Under the pieces are notes generated by a model, which was not told the origin of the DNA, ran no database searches, and saw only the letters and a program-made list of their open reading frames with translations. From positions 4,792 through 10,335 of the forward strand of contig DHJB01000024.1 in the NCBI GenBank assembly GCA_002404115.1: a stretch of 5,544 nt of DNA, given 5' to 3'. This document shows positions 5,156 through 5,544 of this stretch, piece after piece (position 1 is the first letter of the stretch; each line of letters begins with the position of its first letter). Source of the DNA: Microbacteriaceae bacterium UBA4731. Its GTDB lineage: Bacteria > Actinomycetota > Actinomycetes > Actinomycetales > Microbacteriaceae. Both the position numbers and the translations under genes were made by a program.

Positions 5156-5544
5156 AGGTCCATTCTGCCCGAGCGGACGAGTGCGAGCACGTTGAGCGCG
5201 GCCCGCGTCGCCGCGACATCGTGCACGCGCACGGCCCAGGCGCCCGCCTGGGCGGCGAGCACGCTGACCACGGCGGTCGGCAGGTCGCGCGCCGTGATGG
5301 GCGCGTCGGCGGGCAGGGTGCCGGCCAGGAAGCGTTTGCGGGATGCGCCGATCATGACTGGGAGCCCAAGTTCGTCGAATGCGTCCAGGTTGGCGAGGAT
5401 CTGCCAGTTGTGCTCTGGAAGCTTGGAGAAGCCGAGACCGGGGTCGAGCACGATGTTCTCGCGGGCCACTCCGGCCTGGGTGAGCTCGGCGACCCGGGCC
5501 GCGAGTTCGGCGCGCACGTCGGTCACCACGTTGTCGTAGGAGGC
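5152..5544 (-). CDS. folP: Dihydropteroate synthase, C-terminal part (cut by window edge)
   Basis: FolP condenses 6-hydroxymethyl-dihydropterin pyrophosphate with p-aminobenzoate to give dihydropteroate and is the target of sulfonamides. The visible 130 residues are the second half of the TIM barrel. They contain YDNVV (3-7 of the fragment), DPGLGFSK (34-41) followed by HNWQIL (45-50), the GASRKRFL loop (67-73), whose Lys and Arg contact substrate, and the terminal RVHDVAATRAAL (106-117), where Arg and His bind the pyrophosphate. The frame is open to the last base of the window, so the start lies outside; the full protein should be about 270-290 residues. By analogy with M. tuberculosis, folE may lie upstream. 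The stop overlaps folB by ATGA. The operon promoter must be beyond this edge. Confidence 0.96.
   Translation of the reverse strand, partial: ASYDNVVTDVRAELAARVAELTQAGVARENIVLDPGLGFSKLPEHNWQILANLDAFDELGLPVMIGASRKRFLAGTLPADAPITARDLPTAVVSVLAAQAGAWAVRVHDVAATRAALNVLALVRSGRMDL

Overview
The window is a single, tightly packed gene block read entirely from the minus strand. It is strongly GC-rich, uses GTG starts freely (four of the seven visible starts in the operon and its internal junctions) and has the gene order of an actinobacterial folate/pantothenate locus. The order and the protein styles suggest an actinomycete, most likely of the Microbacteriaceae; the family-level assignment is inference.

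Layout in the direction of transcription (high to low coordinates): the C-terminal part of folP (dihydropteroate synthase, cut by the right window edge), folB (dihydroneopterin aldolase), folK (HPPK), a DUF3180 four-helix membrane protein, a small membrane PH-domain protein (YdbS-like), a large membrane protein with three PH-like regions (YdbT-like), a Rossmann/DUF2520 protein, panC (pantothenate synthetase), a 63-nt gap, and the first 14 codons of one more gene cut by the left edge (possibly lysS). There is no gene-free stretch longer than 300 bases, no RNA gene, no mobile element and no CRISPR array.

Six of the seven internal junctions are 4-bp ATGA or GTGA stop/start overlaps and the seventh is an 8-bp overlap, so the seven genes are probably one translationally coupled transcript whose promoter lies beyond the right edge. 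FolP, FolB and FolK are three steps of tetrahydrofolate synthesis, and PanC makes pantothenate for coenzyme A. Between the two enzyme blocks sit four genes of unproven function, three of them membrane proteins.

The same general order (folP-folB-folK-DUF3180-membrane protein-DUF2520-panC) is known from Mycobacterium tuberculosis (Rv3608c to Rv3602c), so the skeleton is not new. What is less explained is the coupling of a YdbS/YdbT-type membrane PH pair to it. The clearest window-specific oddity is a 15-bp tandem repeat straddling the stop of the DUF3180 gene and the start of the small PH gene. It encodes a pentapeptide repeat at the protein's N-terminus and duplicates the start-codon context.
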